DNA from: REEB52 sp964626905
Lineage (GTDB): Bacteria > Chlamydiota > Chlamydiia > Chlamydiales > SM23-39
NCBI GenBank assembly: GCA_964626905.1
Contig: CAZVHA010000009.1
Span: 1 to 64,000 of the forward strand
Reading direction: 5' to 3'
DNA length: 64,000 nt
The translations under genes were made by a program, and so were the position numbers. The notes below the pieces were generated by a model. It was not told where the DNA came from. It saw nothing but the letters and a program-made list of their open reading frames with translations, and made no database searches. Below are positions 22,995-31,663 of this stretch, in pieces (within the stretch, counting starts at the first letter, position 1; each line of letters begins with the position of its first letter).

Positions 22995-24284
22995 ATGGCC
23001 AGAAAACACTCTTCTGTTGCAACGATCATTTTGGCGGGTGGGCAAGGGACGCGGCTCTACCCTTTGACCTTGCACCACTCAAAACCTGCCATTGCCATTG
23101 GAGGGCGTTATCGACTGATCGATATTCCTATTTCCAATTCGATCAACTCCGACTTTCGGCAAATTTTTGTCATTGCGCAGTATCTTTCGGGAGAGTTGCA
23201 ACACCACATCAGTCAGACGTATCACTTTGACATGTACCATCCCGGATCGGTCGATGTACTCACGCCGGGGATCAACATAAAGGGGGAACAGGAGAGTTTT
23301 CACGGGACAGCAGATGCGGTGAGGAAAAATTTACCGACCATTCTCAAATCGAGCGCCGATTATTTTCTTATTTTATCGGGCGATCAGCTCTACAACATGA
23401 ATTTTCAAAAGATGGTTTTATTTGCGCAAAAGCGGGGAGCCGATCTGACCATTGCATCGATTCCGGTGATTGCAAGAGATGCGAAACGAATGGGGCTTTT
23501 GAAGATCGATGCGAATGCAAGGGTGATTGATTTTGTCGAAAAGCCAAGTTCGCAAAAAGTGTTGGACCATTTTCAATTGCCGAAAACCTTTTTCAAAAAG
23601 TGGGATCTTTCGAGGCCGAAAAAGCCCTCCTATTTGGGATCGATGGGCATTTATGTCTTTCGAAGGGAGGCGCTGATTTCCCTTTTGCGCCAAGATCACC
23701 GAGAAGATTTTGGCTATCACTTGATCAAAACCGCGGTAGAAAAGAAAAAAACATCTGCCTATATCTACTGCGGGTATTGGGAAGACATTGGGACAATTGC
23801 CTCTTATTACGAGGCCAATTTATCCCTCACGCAATCGGGTGAAGGGCTCAACACTTATGATGAAAATCACCCTATCTATACGCGGCCCACTTTTTTGCCT
23901 GGCCCCAAAATCAAACAGACGAAAATTTTATCCTCGATCATTTGTGAAGGGTGCATCATCGAGGCGGAAGAGATCACGAGAAGCGTGATCGGGATGCGCT
24001 CTCACATCAAAAAGGGGACGATTATCCGCGATAGCGTTTTGATGGGAAATCATTTTTACATGCCCCCTCTGCATGAAGATAAGCCGGTGGTTCAAGACCA
24101 CTGGATTGGGGAATATTGCCGCATCGAGAAGGCGATCATCGACGAACATGTGCAAATTGGGAACAGAGTCAAACTGATCAACAAAAAAAAGCGGCAACAC
24201 TTCGACGCCCCACCCATTTATGTGCGCGATGGGATTATCATCGTGACAGCTGGCGCCAAACTTCCCAACAACTTCGAATTCTAG
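22995..24284 (+). CDS. glgC: Glucose-1-phosphate adenylyltransferase
   Basis: 429 residues. ILAGGQGTRLYPLTLHHSKPA is the nucleotide-binding loop with the regulatory and catalytic basic residues, followed by IDIPISNSINS, ILSGDQLYNM (catalytic Asp), VDFVEKPS, SMGIYVFRREAL and YCGYWEDIGTI. The C-terminal part is the left-handed beta-helix. It makes ADP-glucose for glycogen synthesis in the cytoplasm. ATG follows GGGGAAAG. It is followed after 12 bases by a metallophosphoesterase gene, an arrangement also known (from memory) in C. trachomatis CT488/CT489. Confidence 0.96.
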   Translation: MARKHSSVATIILAGGQGTRLYPLTLHHSKPAIAIGGRYRLIDIPISNSINSDFRQIFVIAQYLSGELQHHISQTYHFDMYHPGSVDVLTPGINIKGEQESFHGTADAVRKNLPTILKSSADYFLILSGDQLYNMNFQKMVLFAQKRGADLTIASIPVIARDAKRMGLLKIDANARVIDFVEKPSSQKVLDHFQLPKTFFKKWDLSRPKKPSYLGSMGIYVFRREALISLLRQDHREDFGYHLIKTAVEKKKTSAYIYCGYWEDIGTIASYYEANLSLTQSGEGLNTYDENHPIYTRPTFLPGPKIKQTKILSSIICEGCIIEAEEITRSVIGMRSHIKKGTIIRDSVLMGNHFYMPPLHEDKPVVQDHWIGEYCRIEKAIIDEHVQIGNRVKLINKKKRQHFDAPPIYVRDGIIIVTAGAKLPNNFEF

Positions 24285-24296
24285 TATGCTGACCCC

Positions 24297-25046
24297 ATGC
24301 GTATTTGGGCCATCGGTGATCTTCATTTGAGTTTCGGGGTAGAAAATAAGAGCATGGATATTTTTGGGCCCCATTGGCATTCCCATGCTGAAAAAATCGC
24401 CTCACATTGGAAGAGGCTCATCCATGAAGACGATCTCGTCTTAGTTCCAGGAGATCTTTCCTGGGCGATGACATTGGAAGAGGTGATGGCCGATCTCAAG
24501 TGGGTCGATGCGCTGCCCGGGACAAAAGTGATGATCAAGGGCAATCACGACTATTGGTGGGGATCTTTGAGCAAAGTGGTCGCCTGTTTGCCCCCCTCCA
24601 TCCACCTCATTCAAAATTCGGTGTTTAACTGGAAAGGGGTGAGCGTTGGCGGCGCCAGACTTTGGGATACGCCAGAGTATTCGTTTCGAGAGTGGATTGA
24701 ATTTCGAGAAAACCCCAAAGCTCGAAAAAATGATCCTGAGGTGCTTGTGCAAGAGGAGTTTTCTGAAAAGATTTTCAATCGAGAATTGGAAAGGCTCAAG
24801 AGGAGTCTTGAACAACTCGACCCAAATGCGCACCTACGGCTCGCCATGACCCACTATCCTCCCATTGGAGCCGATTTAAAACCGTCTCGAGCTGCGCAAA
24901 TTCTCGAAAAGTACGCCATCCAAACCTGCGTTTTTGGACACCTGCACAATTTGAAAGATCAACCCCTTTTTGGAGAGGCAAGGGGAGTAAATTATCTGCT
25001 CACCTCTTGTGATTACATCCACTTTCAACCCATTCCCATCCTTTAA
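24297..25046 (+). CDS. Metallophosphoesterase
   Basis: 249 residues with all calcineurin-like metal motifs: IGDLHLS (D-x-H), VPGDLSW (GD), IKGNHDYWW (GNHD), MTHYPP and FGHLHN (GHxH). It should be a two-metal phosphodiesterase or phosphatase; the substrate is unknown. The family is widespread in Firmicutes and Chlamydiae. Close downstream coupling to glgC suggests one transcript. No clear ribosome site before ATG 24297, consistent with coupled translation. Confidence 0.88.
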   Translation: MRIWAIGDLHLSFGVENKSMDIFGPHWHSHAEKIASHWKRLIHEDDLVLVPGDLSWAMTLEEVMADLKWVDALPGTKVMIKGNHDYWWGSLSKVVACLPPSIHLIQNSVFNWKGVSVGGARLWDTPEYSFREWIEFRENPKARKNDPEVLVQEEFSEKIFNRELERLKRSLEQLDPNAHLRLAMTHYPPIGADLKPSRAAQILEKYAIQTCVFGHLHNLKDQPLFGEARGVNYLLTSCDYIHFQPIPIL

Positions 25047-25052
25047 AAACCA

Positions 25053-25082
25053 TTGACAAAAACCTATAGTATGGCTTAGAAT
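25053..25082 (+). promoter_or_regulatory. Promoter of the 25112 gene
   Basis: TTGACA at 25053-25058 and TAGAAT at 25077-25082 with an 18-bp spacer, just after the metallophosphoesterase stop. Five of six bases match in the -10 and all six in the -35, one of the best sigma-70-type promoters in the window. Confidence 0.6.
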
Positions 25083-25111
25083 TTCCCACTAAAAAATGGG
25101 AAAGGAATGCT

Positions 25112-26380
25112 ATGGCCGCAATTCAATTTAAAACCCCCTACTTATTGTACTCATTCCAAGCGGCTCAAGAAGTCGAAGAAAATGTGACTTCGGAAACCAT
25201 TCAAAAACTATCAGCGGAAATCTTTTCCTCAACGTCTAAAATCGACATAGATGATCTACGGGGCAGTTATTTTGTTACTGTATTGGAATCCAGTGTCGCC
25301 GACATGAAACCAGAAAATCAAGAAACTGTGGTACAACTCGCCAAGAAAGTACAGGAGACACTTGTCTGTTTGGATCAGTATTTATCCCCTCCTAAAAAGA
25401 TTCGAATTGAAGACCTTTCCGAAATCTCAACCGATGAAAGATTGACAAAAGCCCTTGCGGAAGAAAATTTAGAGGAGATTCGAGAACGGGTAAATAGCAT
25501 GGCGAGAGTTGAGGCAAAGCAGCTAAAAGATCTTTTTTTATGGGCACAAATGCATTGGAAGGCAGATCTTCTCAATCTCATTTTAGAAAAATGGGAGCTG
25601 CCTATCCCCCTCAGTGATGAACTGATCAAAACCTCCCTCAAAGAGGGGAAGTTTCTCGAGATCGCAAATGCGTTAATGCTCCATCAATACTCTTCACTTT
25701 CACTGGGTGGCCAATGGCAAATCCAATCGTGGCTGAATAAAAAATCGGGAGATCGTTGGGAGAAGATCGCTTTTAAACTGATGCGGTTGAAAACTCTTTT
25801 GATCCCAATGACACAAAAAAATGGAAATAAGCCTGTTGACATTCCACTTCATGGCAGGACCACCAGTAAGAGTGATGTAAAGCCGATCATGCGCGACATT
25901 GTCTCTATGCTCTCTCAACTACAAGAGGAGAAGAATCTGGATCCAACTTGCCACCGTTTATGGAACACATTTTGCGATTCTTCTAACACTGAAGAGTTTG
26001 AAAAAATGGGAGACATGCTTGATACGCTATGCAATATCTTCTCTGCAGCGGCTCCTTCTCAATCTCGATTTATTCCCGTTGGAGAGGGGAAGCGCAAAGG
26101 CAATGAAGAATGGGAAGAAGTCTCTATCACTGAATCAGATGAAAAATCCAATCGAGATCTTTGCAAAGAGGTTCGAGATGCAATCAGCAGAACTGATCCA
26201 GATCAAATAAAAACATTACTGTCCCATCCAGAAGCCGAGCAGCTGTCGGAGAGCGATTTTGAAAGACTCGTCGATTGCGCAATTGACACTGAACTGCAAT
26301 TATTGACAATCATTTTTGCTTCTCCTTATGCCCCAGACAGGTTAAAGACTAAGTATGCTGCACTCCTCACCAAATACTAA
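25112..26380 (+). CDS. Unknown helical protein (422 aa), possible effector
   Basis: ATG at 25112 follows AAAGGAA. The product is Glu/Lys/Leu-rich and predicted almost wholly helical, with no signal peptide, membrane segment or motif I recognise. Acidic stretches (NEEWEEVSITESDEKS, about 330-345) separate two helical parts. It has its own strong promoter and stands between conserved chlamydial genes and a porin, so it is lineage-specific accessory material; a secreted effector is only a guess. A half copy of the 19-bp palindrome (ATGTAAAGCCG, 25876-25886) lies inside it. Its 3' end overlaps the convergent porin gene by 14 bases. Confidence 0.75.
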   Translation: MAAIQFKTPYLLYSFQAAQEVEENVTSETIQKLSAEIFSSTSKIDIDDLRGSYFVTVLESSVADMKPENQETVVQLAKKVQETLVCLDQYLSPPKKIRIEDLSEISTDERLTKALAEENLEEIRERVNSMARVEAKQLKDLFLWAQMHWKADLLNLILEKWELPIPLSDELIKTSLKEGKFLEIANALMLHQYSSLSLGGQWQIQSWLNKKSGDRWEKIAFKLMRLKTLLIPMTQKNGNKPVDIPLHGRTTSKSDVKPIMRDIVSMLSQLQEEKNLDPTCHRLWNTFCDSSNTEEFEKMGDMLDTLCNIFSAAAPSQSRFIPVGEGKRKGNEEWEEVSITESDEKSNRDLCKEVRDAISRTDPDQIKTLLSHPEAEQLSESDFERLVDCAIDTELQLLTIIFASPYAPDRLKTKYAALLTKY

Positions 26381-27665
26381 TGCCGATTTCTGCCCCAATG
26401 ACGAAGGCGTTGGGCGTGTCTCTTCCTTTGGGATGGATCACATATTGAATATCGGGGGTGATATAGAACCACTTGTTGATCTGCGCCCAGTAGTTGAGTT
26501 CCAAGATCGATTCAAAATTTTGAGGCTCCAGACCTAAACTGCTCTGGACTGAGGCTTGGGAACGGCTATATTTCCCATAGATATACCCTAGGCTTAAAAA
26601 ATCGTCCTGCCTTTGCGATAAAGGCCCTTTTGTAACCAGGCCGCAATTGAAATAGATAGGGAAAAGATTCCGATTTTGGGGCTGAAAAATGAGCGAAATA
26701 AAAGGGGTGATTTCCCGATTCGAAGTGGGCCACCGATAGATCATTTGATCAAACAGCAAATAAAAACAGGGATCTCCTCGCTGCTCACCACCGGTAAACT
26801 TCGGCTCACTTCCCGTGAGGTAGAAATAGCCTACCTTGTAATTGCCCGGCATTCCCCGATCTTCTTTTTCCTGGTTCACAAGGGCGCACCATTCTGTGAT
26901 CCAAATGACTCCGTTTGTGCTTTTAAAGGTAAAATTAACACCGTGGTATTTATCTTTTTTGATGTTGCTATTGGCATTGAAGGCGGCAAATTTGGCAGAC
27001 AACCTTTTGTATGGTTTGAACATCAAATAGGCTCCCCATGTAGCATTGGGATACGCTGTAAAAGGGACGTTGTAGAATATGGAAACGGGATTGCCATTAA
27101 AACCGTTATTGATCAGCTTTGAGTAGAGGGTCGAGGCAAAAAAATCGTTCCCAGCGCAAAGTCTTCCCGCCTTCAATAGGAAATTTTTCTGGAATAGGAT
27201 CTGTTGAAAGTAGAGTTCGATGAATTTGACAGTTTGTGAGCCAAACACTTGGGCAACATTGAATTGGTTGTCTATTTTCCTTTGGGATAGACTCGTCCCC
27301 GTGCGCCAATCGGCGGAGCTGAAAAGCTCGAACCCCTCCCAGCCGGTCCGATCAAAATTGATGTTGATCGAAAGATCGTACGACCCCGCATAAGCAAAGC
27401 CTTGGGCTTTCCCTCCGATTGGATTTGCAAACATATCGGTGGTGAAGGAGGCAAGAATCGTGATTCCCGCCTGGGCGAGTCTCTCTTTGGTTAGGTTGTC
27501 ATGGCCCAGAAGAGAACGGCCATGCCACCAGTCGGATTCACTATTTGCACTATAATAATCCCGCGCCGGTTTGTGTTTTTCTTTAACTACGCGTAAACCG
27601 CTGACATCAACCCCAAAAAGGAGGGTGGAGGTCCAAAGAAAATAGACTAGCGGCGTTTTAAACAC
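26367..27665 (-). CDS. OprB-like carbohydrate porin
   Basis: 432 residues from GTG at 27665, with a signal peptide (FKTPLVYFLWTSTLLFG). The chain has alternating beta-strand character and aromatic residues, ends in an aromatic-terminated strand (FVIGAEIGISIW), and its C-terminal part LELNYWAQINKWFYITPDIQYVIHP matches the end of OprB family porins (E-x-Y..PDxQY..P). Expected in the outer membrane for passive sugar uptake. GTG overlaps the stop of the gene upstream by 8 bases, so the two are co-translated. Confidence 0.8.
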   Translation of the reverse strand: MFKTPLVYFLWTSTLLFGVDVSGLRVVKEKHKPARDYYSANSESDWWHGRSLLGHDNLTKERLAQAGITILASFTTDMFANPIGGKAQGFAYAGSYDLSININFDRTGWEGFELFSSADWRTGTSLSQRKIDNQFNVAQVFGSQTVKFIELYFQQILFQKNFLLKAGRLCAGNDFFASTLYSKLINNGFNGNPVSIFYNVPFTAYPNATWGAYLMFKPYKRLSAKFAAFNANSNIKKDKYHGVNFTFKSTNGVIWITEWCALVNQEKEDRGMPGNYKVGYFYLTGSEPKFTGGEQRGDPCFYLLFDQMIYRWPTSNREITPFISLIFQPQNRNLFPIYFNCGLVTKGPLSQRQDDFLSLGYIYGKYSRSQASVQSSLGLEPQNFESILELNYWAQINKWFYITPDIQYVIHPKGRDTPNAFVIGAEIGISIW

Positions 27666-28614
27666 TTTCTGAAATCAGGTCTTGGATTGTTTTGAGGTCT
27701 GACGGTAAAATGGGGCCTGCTGACCGCTCCTCAATGGCCCGCTGAACCTCTTTTTCCTTTTCATCATCGTCGAGACAGCGATAAAAATCGGCTATGAAGG
27801 TCATCACGTCGACAAATTCTTCTCTCGTACTCAAGAGGGGGAGCGCTTTTTGCACTGCGATTTTAAAGAGCTGATGTTCCCCATTGGCAGACAAGAACCG
27901 AATGATCTCGATCAGAAGAGAACCTTCCAGTTCATGCTCTAAAAGGCGATACATAGCCATACTCGCATCGCCAATATCGGTGAATGCGATCAGCCGGATC
28001 CTTAAAAAATCAAACCAAAATGGATCGGCCGCGTAAGAGGAAAAGCCTTCGATCAGTTCAGAGGCATAGAGAGAATTGCCGCTGTCGAGAAGATCGGAGA
28101 TGTAATCGCAAATAAATTTCTCAAGATCATGAGCGCAATACTCCGCAATGGCCCTCAAAGTCTCCTCCGGATCCTCCCCAGAGTCGGCATTTTCATCGAG
28201 AATTTCGAGTAAATTCGCAAGCCCATCTTGAACCTCTTCATCACTGGCGAGCTCTCCTTGATCATAAAGAGAAATGCGGTGGTCCAATTCGTCGCAAAAA
28301 ATCGAAAGGGACTGCTTTTCAGGAATGAGGCGGCGCCAAAGTTCAAATATGACTAAATAGAGGGGGTCCCTGTCCCGGTCTTCTCCCTCATCCGGGAGGA
28401 GCAGGTCGGTCAAATCCTCTGGCGTGTCGCATTGCTCGGCAAAATGGAGAAAACCCTCTCTATCGACCCGCACTTCGGCCCTTTCGAGCCTACTTAGAAG
28501 CTCCTCTAGAGACAAAGTCCTTAAGTCCTCAATGGCCCAAGGAGCTGCTTCCACAGTCGGATCTGAGGCCGCATTGAGTCGTAAAAGATTGTAAAGCGCC
28601 CGCGTCTGCAACAT
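27658..28614 (-). CDS. Unknown acidic helical protein
   Basis: 318 residues, strongly acidic (DEGEDRDRD, DENADSGEDPEE), no signal peptide and no clear membrane segment. Pairs of amphipathic helices in the second half (residues 170-300) resemble helical repeat (TPR-like) architecture but no consensus is clear. ATG at 28614. It overlaps the porin gene and is divergent from the pseudopilin-like gene at 28686. I do not recognise a family; probably a conserved chlamydial hypothetical. Confidence 0.7.
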   Translation of the reverse strand: MLQTRALYNLLRLNAASDPTVEAAPWAIEDLRTLSLEELLSRLERAEVRVDREGFLHFAEQCDTPEDLTDLLLPDEGEDRDRDPLYLVIFELWRRLIPEKQSLSIFCDELDHRISLYDQGELASDEEVQDGLANLLEILDENADSGEDPEETLRAIAEYCAHDLEKFICDYISDLLDSGNSLYASELIEGFSSYAADPFWFDFLRIRLIAFTDIGDASMAMYRLLEHELEGSLLIEIIRFLSANGEHQLFKIAVQKALPLLSTREEFVDVMTFIADFYRCLDDDEKEKEVQRAIEERSAGPILPSDLKTIQDLISESV

Positions 28615-28685
28615 AATTTGCTTCTATTCTATTTGAATTAGAGAAATACTTTCAACTTTTTACTCGAAAAGCTATCATTGATGGC

Positions 28686-29126
28686 GTGAAAAAAAGAACA
28701 TTTCTCCTTCTTGAAATTTTGATCGCCCTCTTTTTGGTCTCTCTTTGCATCCTCCCTCTCGTGCAGTATCCTCTTCGAATGCTCAAAATAGAGAGGGAAA
28801 AGCTGGAGGAGATGGAAAAAGAGAGGATGGCCGATTGGACTTTTAGCGAAGTGAAAGAACTTCTTTTAAAAAATGAGATCCCTTGGGAGAAAATTCCCAA
28901 AAAAGGAGAGACGAGCCCCCCTTTTCCTTTGCCAGATCTCTTATTGCAACTGCCAGGGTGTAAGCCGAAAAAAATTGCCCGCAGCTTTTTTCTTAAGGGT
29001 CAGGCGATGAAACTCGGCAAATCGGGAGAAGACATCAGACAAATTTATATTCATATCAATTTGGGAGGGGGAAAAAATTATTGCTTCCGATTGCCCGTTC
29101 AAAAGCTCGAACCACTGTCCAAATAA
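28686..29126 (+). CDS. Type II secretion pseudopilin-like protein
   Basis: 146 residues from GTG at 28686 (an ATG five bases earlier is out of frame). The N-terminus KKRTFLLLEILIALFLVSLCILPLV is a type IV prepilin-like segment: short basic leader, then a hydrophobic helix with Glu at mature position 5. The residue before the cleavage site is Thr, not the usual Gly. The rest is a small soluble domain. In C. trachomatis (from memory) similar small genes lie beside the gspDEFG cluster and pepP/mutL, and pepP and mutL are nearby here. It would be a minor pseudopilin (GspH/I type) of the general secretion pathway. Confidence 0.65.
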   Translation: MKKRTFLLLEILIALFLVSLCILPLVQYPLRMLKIEREKLEEMEKERMADWTFSEVKELLLKNEIPWEKIPKKGETSPPFPLPDLLLQLPGCKPKKIARSFFLKGQAMKLGKSGEDIRQIYIHINLGGGKNYCFRLPVQKLEPLSK

Positions 29127-29162
29127 TCGGGAGATGTGGCATAGGACATATGAGAGGTGCCT

Positions 29163-31031
29163 ATGTCAAGTCAAGATACTTTTCGCCCCTTTATTCCCAG
29201 TTCTAAAAAGGTGAGAGAATTTACTCCGAGAGCGCTCATTTTAGGACTCATCTTCGGGTTTTTCTTTGCTGTTGCTAATGCCTATTTAGCGCTAAAAATG
29301 GGGACCACGATATCGGCTTCGATTCCCGCGGCGATTATGTCGATGGCGATTTTACGGCTGCTGTTTAAAAATTCGACGGTTCTTGAAAACAACATCGTAC
29401 AGACAATTGCAACGGTTGGTGAAGGGCTTGCCGCGGGGGTGGTCTTCACTATCCCCGCCCTCATTTTGCTAGGGGATAGCCCATCGATCACTCGGATTTT
29501 TCTCCTTTCGTCGCTCGGGGGGATTTTGGGCATTTTATTCATGATCCCGATGCGCAGATTTATCATCGTCGAAGAGCATAAAAGACTCCCCTTTCCCGAA
29601 GGGACAGCATGTGCGGAGCTGATCAAAGCGGGAGAAAAAAGCCATCACACAGCCATTTTTGGTCTTTGGGGGCTTTTGCTCGCTGCCGTTTATAAGATTT
29701 TTTCCAATGCGATTTTCCTTTGGAAAGAGGTGGTGTCGTGGTCATTTCCCTCGCTAAAAAAAGGGACCTTTTCAATGGATGCAACTCCCGCCCTTCTCGG
29801 GGTAGGATACATTATTGGCCCCTACATTTCGGGGCTGCTTTTCGCGGGGAGTGTGATCGCCTATTGGGTGATCATCCCGCTCATCGTTCAATTTGGAATG
29901 GGTACAGAGCCCATTTATCCGGCAACTGTCGCAATTTCCCAAATGAGCGCAGATGACATTTGGGACAATTACGTGAGATATATTGGCGCAGGTTGCTTAG
30001 CAACGGGGGGAATTTATAGTCTCTTTCATGTTCTTCCCCTCCTATATAAAGCGATTCGGGTCAGTACAAAAGAACTCTTTAGTTCTCTTGTGAGTCGATC
30101 TCATTTGCTGAGAACCGATCGAGATATTTCGATGGCATGGCTGATTCTCGGCTCTTTAGCGATCATCCTTTTTCTTTGGCTTGCTCCCATTTTCAATATG
30201 AATTTTTTGACGATTGTCCTCCTTGTAGTTTTGGGATTTTTCTTTGTTGCCGTCACCTCGCTTGCAGCGGGGCTTGTCGGTTCCTCTTCGAATCCCGTTT
30301 CGGGAATGACGATCACGACTCTTCTCATCACCTGCATTATCTTTGTCCTTCTCGGATGGACGGAAAGGGTTTATCTTCTCTCAGCAATGATGATGGGGTG
30401 TGTCTCTTGTACGGCAATTTGCATGGCGGGGACCACCTCGCAAGATTTAAAAACGGGCTATATTCTCGGTTCAACTCCCATGTACCAGCAGGTGGCCGAA
30501 ATTATTGGGGTAATCATCCCCTCTTTGGCTTTAGGCTATGTGATTTATGCGCTGAATCAGGCCTACGGGATCGGCTCCAGCGTGATGCCAGCGCCTCAAG
30601 CGACTTTGATGGCGCTCGTCGTAAAAGGGGTCATCAGCGGAAATCTCCCTTATGGACTCGTCGGCTTGGGAGTATTTATCGGCATTGCGATGATCATTTT
30701 GAGAGTTCCGGTCCTTCCGTTTGCGCTCGGGGTTTATTTGCCTCTTTCCCTTACAACTGCTACAATGGTGGGCGGTCTTGTGAGGGCCTATGTCAACTTC
30801 AAATCCAAATCTAGTGAGCAGGCAAGTGAGAGGGGGATTCTTCTCGCATCGGGCCTTATTGGAGGCGATGCATGTATAGGGATTTTGCTCGTTTTTGCCA
30901 CCTTGGCTCACATCATCCCGGCAGACAGGCCTGGCATTTTGCCCGATTGGACGGCTCTTATAGCCTTTTTTTTCCTCGCCCTACTTTTAGGCGCCTTTTC
31001 CCTCAGGAAAAAAGGACAGCCATCCTCTTAG
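29163..31031 (+). CDS. OPT-family oligopeptide transporter
   Basis: 622 residues from ATG at 29163, five bases after GAGAGG; an in-frame GTG at 29157 is less likely. About 14-16 membrane segments. FTPRALILGLIFGFFFAVANAY and KMGTTISASIPAAIMSMAIL are the N-terminal OPT signature, NNIVQTIATVGEGLAAG and LPFPEGTACAELIKAG are conserved in the prokaryotic branch. Inner membrane uptake of peptides or metal chelates, driven by protons. Its 3' end overlaps the next reading frame by about 160 bases, and it separates two pseudopilin-like genes, so it looks inserted in a secretion operon. Confidence 0.9.
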   Translation: MSSQDTFRPFIPSSKKVREFTPRALILGLIFGFFFAVANAYLALKMGTTISASIPAAIMSMAILRLLFKNSTVLENNIVQTIATVGEGLAAGVVFTIPALILLGDSPSITRIFLLSSLGGILGILFMIPMRRFIIVEEHKRLPFPEGTACAELIKAGEKSHHTAIFGLWGLLLAAVYKIFSNAIFLWKEVVSWSFPSLKKGTFSMDATPALLGVGYIIGPYISGLLFAGSVIAYWVIIPLIVQFGMGTEPIYPATVAISQMSADDIWDNYVRYIGAGCLATGGIYSLFHVLPLLYKAIRVSTKELFSSLVSRSHLLRTDRDISMAWLILGSLAIILFLWLAPIFNMNFLTIVLLVVLGFFFVAVTSLAAGLVGSSSNPVSGMTITTLLITCIIFVLLGWTERVYLLSAMMMGCVSCTAICMAGTTSQDLKTGYILGSTPMYQQVAEIIGVIIPSLALGYVIYALNQAYGIGSSVMPAPQATLMALVVKGVISGNLPYGLVGLGVFIGIAMIILRVPVLPFALGVYLPLSLTTATMVGGLVRAYVNFKSKSSEQASERGILLASGLIGGDACIGILLVFATLAHIIPADRPGILPDWTALIAFFFLALLLGAFSLRKKGQPSS

Positions 31032-31663
31032 AAGTGTTGATTGCGCTCAGTTTAATGGCGATTCTTCTCACCTTTCTCTTTTCGTTTTTTGTCGAAAACG
31101 GGAGAATTGAGAAAAAACTGGATATTGCTCGGATGTGTATTTTGGAACGAGGCCACCTTCAAACCCGTTTGCAGACGATCTTTTCCTCGATCGATCGGGG
31201 ATCGTTGGGCTCTTTTTTCTATACAAAAACAATGGATAAGGAAAAGGGAATCAGTCTTATCGTCCAATTTGACAATGGGATCGACCCCGATCCCGCATTT
31301 AGTGGCGCCCTTTTAGGAAGGATCTATCTCGATTCAAAAAGCAATCTGACCCTTGCCATTTGGCCTTTGACCCAGGAAAAAGAAAAGCCCTGGATGACCG
31401 AAGTGCTCCTGCCAAAGGTGAAAGATTTCTCTTTCCAGTTTCTCGGTCCCAATTCTGCCCCAGAACATGGGCAAAATGAGGTCATCCGCCCGATCAATGC
31501 CAATTTCGCTTGGCGCTCCCACTGGCCCAAATCTTCCACGACAATCCCCAGCATTATCCGGCTCAAAATTGCCCTTGAAAAGGGGGGAGTGCCCATTCAT
31601 TACGCCTTTATTCTCCCTGTGCCCGAATTACTCATCAGCTATCAGGAGAGAGGCGCGATATGA
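30872..31663 (+). CDS. Type II secretion pseudopilin-like protein (GspJ-like), start uncertain
   Basis: The core is EKRTAILLEVLIALSLMAILLTFLF, a prepilin-like helix with Glu at position 5 and Thr at -1, just like the gene at 28686, followed by a soluble beta-rich domain of about 200 residues. The frame opens with ATG at 30872, 50 codons before the helix and within the OPT gene; a TTG at 30947 is an alternative. The position where the usual short leader should start reads CAG GAA AAA AGG with no start codon. It overlaps the next gene by ATGA. Length of the mature part fits GspJ. The role would be in the secretion pseudopilus at the inner membrane. Confidence 0.65.
   Translation: MYRDFARFCHLGSHHPGRQAWHFARLDGSYSLFFPRPTFRRLFPQEKRTAILLEVLIALSLMAILLTFLFSFFVENGRIEKKLDIARMCILERGHLQTRLQTIFSSIDRGSLGSFFYTKTMDKEKGISLIVQFDNGIDPDPAFSGALLGRIYLDSKSNLTLAIWPLTQEKEKPWMTEVLLPKVKDFSFQFLGPNSAPEHGQNEVIRPINANFAWRSHWPKSSTTIPSIIRLKIALEKGGVPIHYAFILPVPELLISYQERGAI

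Noticed and set aside
25876..25886. ATGTAAAGCCG in the 25112 gene as a sixth palindrome copy
   Set aside because: Only the left half matches; the right half is ATCATGCGC, so it may be chance or a decayed copy.
26676..27122. 148-codon plus-strand frame opposite the porin gene
   Set aside because: Lies wholly antisense to a convincing OprB-like porin and shows no motif.
30137..30814. 225-codon plus-strand frame within the OPT transporter
   Set aside because: Shadow in another frame of a clear membrane transporter; Ser/His/Arg-rich with no family features.
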